DNA from: Lewinellaceae bacterium
GTDB lineage: Bacteria > Bacteroidota > Bacteroidia > Chitinophagales > Saprospiraceae
NCBI GenBank assembly: GCA_020636155.1
Contig: JACJYM010000004.1
Location: 212,665-276,664 of the forward strand
Length of the DNA stretch: 64,000 nucleotides
Direction of reading: 5' to 3'
The translations under genes and the position numbers were made by a program. Shown here piece after piece: positions 62,233 to 64,000 of this stretch (position 1 is the stretch's first letter; the number at the start of each line of letters is the position of its first letter). The notes under the pieces were generated by a model that saw only the letters and a program-made list of their open reading frames with translations, was not told the origin of the DNA and ran no database searches.

Positions 62233-63676
62233 TCTACTAAATAATAAAAAACTATTAAAATACGGATCTTACATCAATGGCGAATGGATAGTAGATGGTA
62301 ATTATTTTGACGTCATCAACCCATACAATGGAGAGACACTTGCCCAAATGTCAGGATGTAACCCGCAGATAATCAATAAATCCATTGAATCGGCCGACCA
62401 GGCCATGTCAACATGGAAAACACTTACTGCTCGAGAAAGAAATGAATATTTGATAGCTTGGTACGATAAAATAATAGAAAACAAAGAGGATTTATCAATA
62501 ATACTCACTCTCGAGCAGGGGAAACCTATTAAAGAATCTCGAGCAGAAATAAGCTATGGAGCTGAATATTTAAAGTGGTTTGCAGAGGAAGCGAAAAGGA
62601 TTTATGGAGATGTAATACCAGCTTCGGTGTCAGGAAAAAAAATATTGGTTACCAAAGAACCAATAGGAGTGGTCGCTGCCATTACCCCGTGGAATTTCCC
62701 CAATGCGATGATAACAAGAAAGGTTTCCGCTGCCATGGCAGCAGGCTGCTCTGTATTAGTAAAACCTTCTGAATTAACACCATTGTCTGCGCTTGCATTA
62801 GCAGAATTGGCTCACGAAGCGGGAATTCCTGAAGGGGTTTTTAACGTGATAATCACAGATAAACCCCAAGAATTTGCAAATGAAGTAATTGCAAGTAAGA
62901 TTGTAAAGAAGCTAAGTTTTACGGGTTCTACACGAGTGGGAAAGTTACTTATGACTCAATGCGGTCATGAGATTAAACGCCTGAGCTTAGAATTGGGAGG
63001 CAATGCTCCATTTATCGTTTTTGAGGATGCTGATTTGGAAAATGCCGCAGACCAATGTGTTGCATCAAAATTTAGAAACACTGGTCAGACTTGTGTTTGC
63101 ACTAACCGGATTTTTGTACATAAGAGTATTTATAATCTTTTTTTGGAATTACTGCAGGATCGATTAAATAGCCTAAAAATTGGAAATGGATTAGATGAGA
63201 ATACTGATATCGGTCCGTTGATTAACAGTGCCGCCTTGAAAAAGGTTGAAAATTTACAACAAGAAGCGATAGAAAAAGGAGCTCATATAATAACAGGTGG
63301 AAACGTCATTGGCAAATTGCTTATAGAACCGACGATATTATGTGAAGTAAACACAGATATGGCAATTTATCACCAAGAGATATTTGGGCCTATTGCTACA
63401 ATTATAAAATTTGAAACGGAGGAGGAGGTGATTGAAATGGCTAATGATACTGAGTACGGCTTGGCATCATATTTTTTCAGTAAAGATTATGCTAAAGTGT
63501 GGAGAGTGGCTGAGAAATTACAATATGGAATGGTAGGGATAAATACAGGCATGCTGTCAATGGTAGAAGGACCTTTCGGAGGTATCAAACAAAGCGGATT
63601 TGGAAGGGAAGGGTCAAAATATGGAATTGAGGAATATCTGAATTTAAAATACCTTTGTCTTGGGGGTTTAGATTAG
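62225..63676 (+). CDS. Succinate-semialdehyde dehydrogenase-like aldehyde dehydrogenase
   Basis: 483 residues. The NAD-binding FTGSTRVGK, the general base Glu in LELGGNAP and the nucleophile Cys in FRNTGQTCVCTNRI are typical of GabD (SSADH), with the PSELTPLSALALAELAHEAGIPEGVFNVI block. In this operon it might oxidise a semialdehyde of an aromatic or tryptophan/kynurenine pathway instead of succinate semialdehyde; the sequence cannot tell. It overlaps mhpE by eight bases and ends nine bases over the glycosyltransferase gene on the other strand. Confidence 0.9.
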   Translation: MINLLNNKKLLKYGSYINGEWIVDGNYFDVINPYNGETLAQMSGCNPQIINKSIESADQAMSTWKTLTARERNEYLIAWYDKIIENKEDLSIILTLEQGKPIKESRAEISYGAEYLKWFAEEAKRIYGDVIPASVSGKKILVTKEPIGVVAAITPWNFPNAMITRKVSAAMAAGCSVLVKPSELTPLSALALAELAHEAGIPEGVFNVIITDKPQEFANEVIASKIVKKLSFTGSTRVGKLLMTQCGHEIKRLSLELGGNAPFIVFEDADLENAADQCVASKFRNTGQTCVCTNRIFVHKSIYNLFLELLQDRLNSLKIGNGLDENTDIGPLINSAALKKVENLQQEAIEKGAHIITGGNVIGKLLIEPTILCEVNTDMAIYHQEIFGPIATIIKFETEEEVIEMANDTEYGLASYFFSKDYAKVWRVAEKLQYGMVGINTGMLSMVEGPFGGIKQSGFGREGSKYGIEEYLNLKYLCLGGLD

Positions 63677-64000
63677 GTTTTTTACCTCATCATATATTTG
63701 ACGTGCAATGAGTTTATCATTAAAAATAGATTCTGCAAATTCCCGACCTTTATTACCCATTTCGTGACGTTTATCGTGCCCTAGACTTAGAAAATTTTCA
63801 ATACATTCAACCAAAGCTTCTGTATTTCTAGATGGGATTAACCAACCATTTTCATTTTGAAAAACGGTTTCTCTACACCCTGGTGTATCAGTCGTGATTA
63901 CAGGTTTTGCCATAGCAAGGGCTTCGAGGACAATGCGAGGTAGTCCTTCACGATAGGAAGGTAACACGACGCAATCGGATTTTGATAGGAGGGGTCTTAC
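63668..64000 (-). CDS. GT4-family glycosyltransferase, C-terminal part (partial)
   Basis: The frame is open to the end of the window, so the start lies beyond it; 110 codons plus the stop are seen. The part present has VVLPSYREGLPRIVLEALAMAKPVITTDTPGCRETV, which is the nucleotide-sugar-binding E-x7-E motif of GT4 (EGLPRIVLE) and the usual GC-rich loop. It transfers a sugar to a lipid carrier or polysaccharide in envelope glycan synthesis. Convergent with the ALDH gene, overlapping by nine bases. The acceptor is unknown. Confidence 0.88.
   Translation of the reverse strand, partial: VRPLLSKSDCVVLPSYREGLPRIVLEALAMAKPVITTDTPGCRETVFQNENGWLIPSRNTEALVECIENFLSLGHDKRHEMGNKGREFAESIFNDKLIARQIYDEVKNLI

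Noticed and set aside
1..64000. tRNA, rRNA, CRISPR, insertion sequence, prophage or toxin-antitoxin genes
   Set aside because: Read on both strands; no cloverleaf with GTTCGA-type arm, no direct-repeat array, no transposase or integrase was seen.

Overview
The window comes from an A+T-rich chromosome of a Bacteroidota bacterium. The evidence is a gliding-motility lipoprotein (GldH), three secreted proteins with C-terminal type IX secretion (T9SS) sorting domains, an OmpA/PD40-repeat outer-membrane protein, Bacteroidota-type promoters (TTG, about 19-23 bases, TAnnTTTG) and few Shine-Dalgarno sequences. The family or genus cannot be fixed from this sequence. No tRNA, rRNA, CRISPR array, prophage, insertion sequence or plasmid gene was seen; nearly all of it is core chromosome.

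Layout. 1-1.4 kb: end of glycogen synthase (glgA) overlapping glgC. 1.7-4.8 kb: a YceI / beta-barrel porin / YceI trio and a small membrane protein. 5-10.8 kb: GH31 alpha-glucosidase, M14 carboxypeptidase, a methylguanine-DNA methyltransferase and a degenerate MtfA-like protein. 11-14.7 kb: an orphan FtsX/MacB-type permease, mscL and htpG. 14.8-15.2 kb: a broken outer-membrane barrel gene with an in-frame TGA. 15.5-22.2 kb: tetR-tolC-adaptor-RND efflux operon. 22.2-26.8 kb: two tandem paralogous T9SS cargo proteins. 27-30.5 kb: aat, then an ECF sigma / 71-aa protein / mechanosensitive channel / DUF3078 operon. 30.6-36 kb: recA, lytic transglycosylase, a large T9SS cargo protein and a hypothetical. 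36-41 kb: serS, zinc metallopeptidase, frr, grpE-dnaJ-gldH. 41-48 kb: a coiled-coil lipoprotein, a GT2 glycosyltransferase, a 45-aa membrane peptide, and an E2 acyltransferase / OmpA-SPOR / TPR-membrane-protein operon with 17-base overlaps. 48-55 kb: cinA, birA, rsfS, ftsH, two parS-like palindromes and an M1 aminopeptidase. 55-60 kb: alpha/beta hydrolase, heme A synthase, dtd, MazG-like, ALDH7. 60-64 kb: a candidate small RNA, then mhpF-mhpE-succinate-semialdehyde dehydrogenase, and the end of a GT4 glycosyltransferase.

How the parts work together. Envelope functions dominate: export (RND pump, T9SS cargo, GldH), osmotic protection (MscL, MscS-type), and cell-wall turnover (lytic transglycosylase). 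Stress and protein quality control form a second theme (HtpG, GrpE, DnaJ, FtsH, RecA, Ogt). The most interesting non-coding signals are (i) a shared element upstream of both htpG and grpE, made of the palindrome TGACATTTTGTCA followed 12-13 bases later by a sigma-54-like TGGCAnG-N4-TTGAA; (ii) two copies of TGTTCCACGTGGAACA, 43 bases apart, between ftsH and the M1 peptidase gene, which look like ParB-binding parS sites; and (iii) a possible free-standing structured RNA at about 60.05-60.18 kb. Several genes use TTG or GTG starts, and several probable starts lie inside the longest open frame; these are noted per gene.
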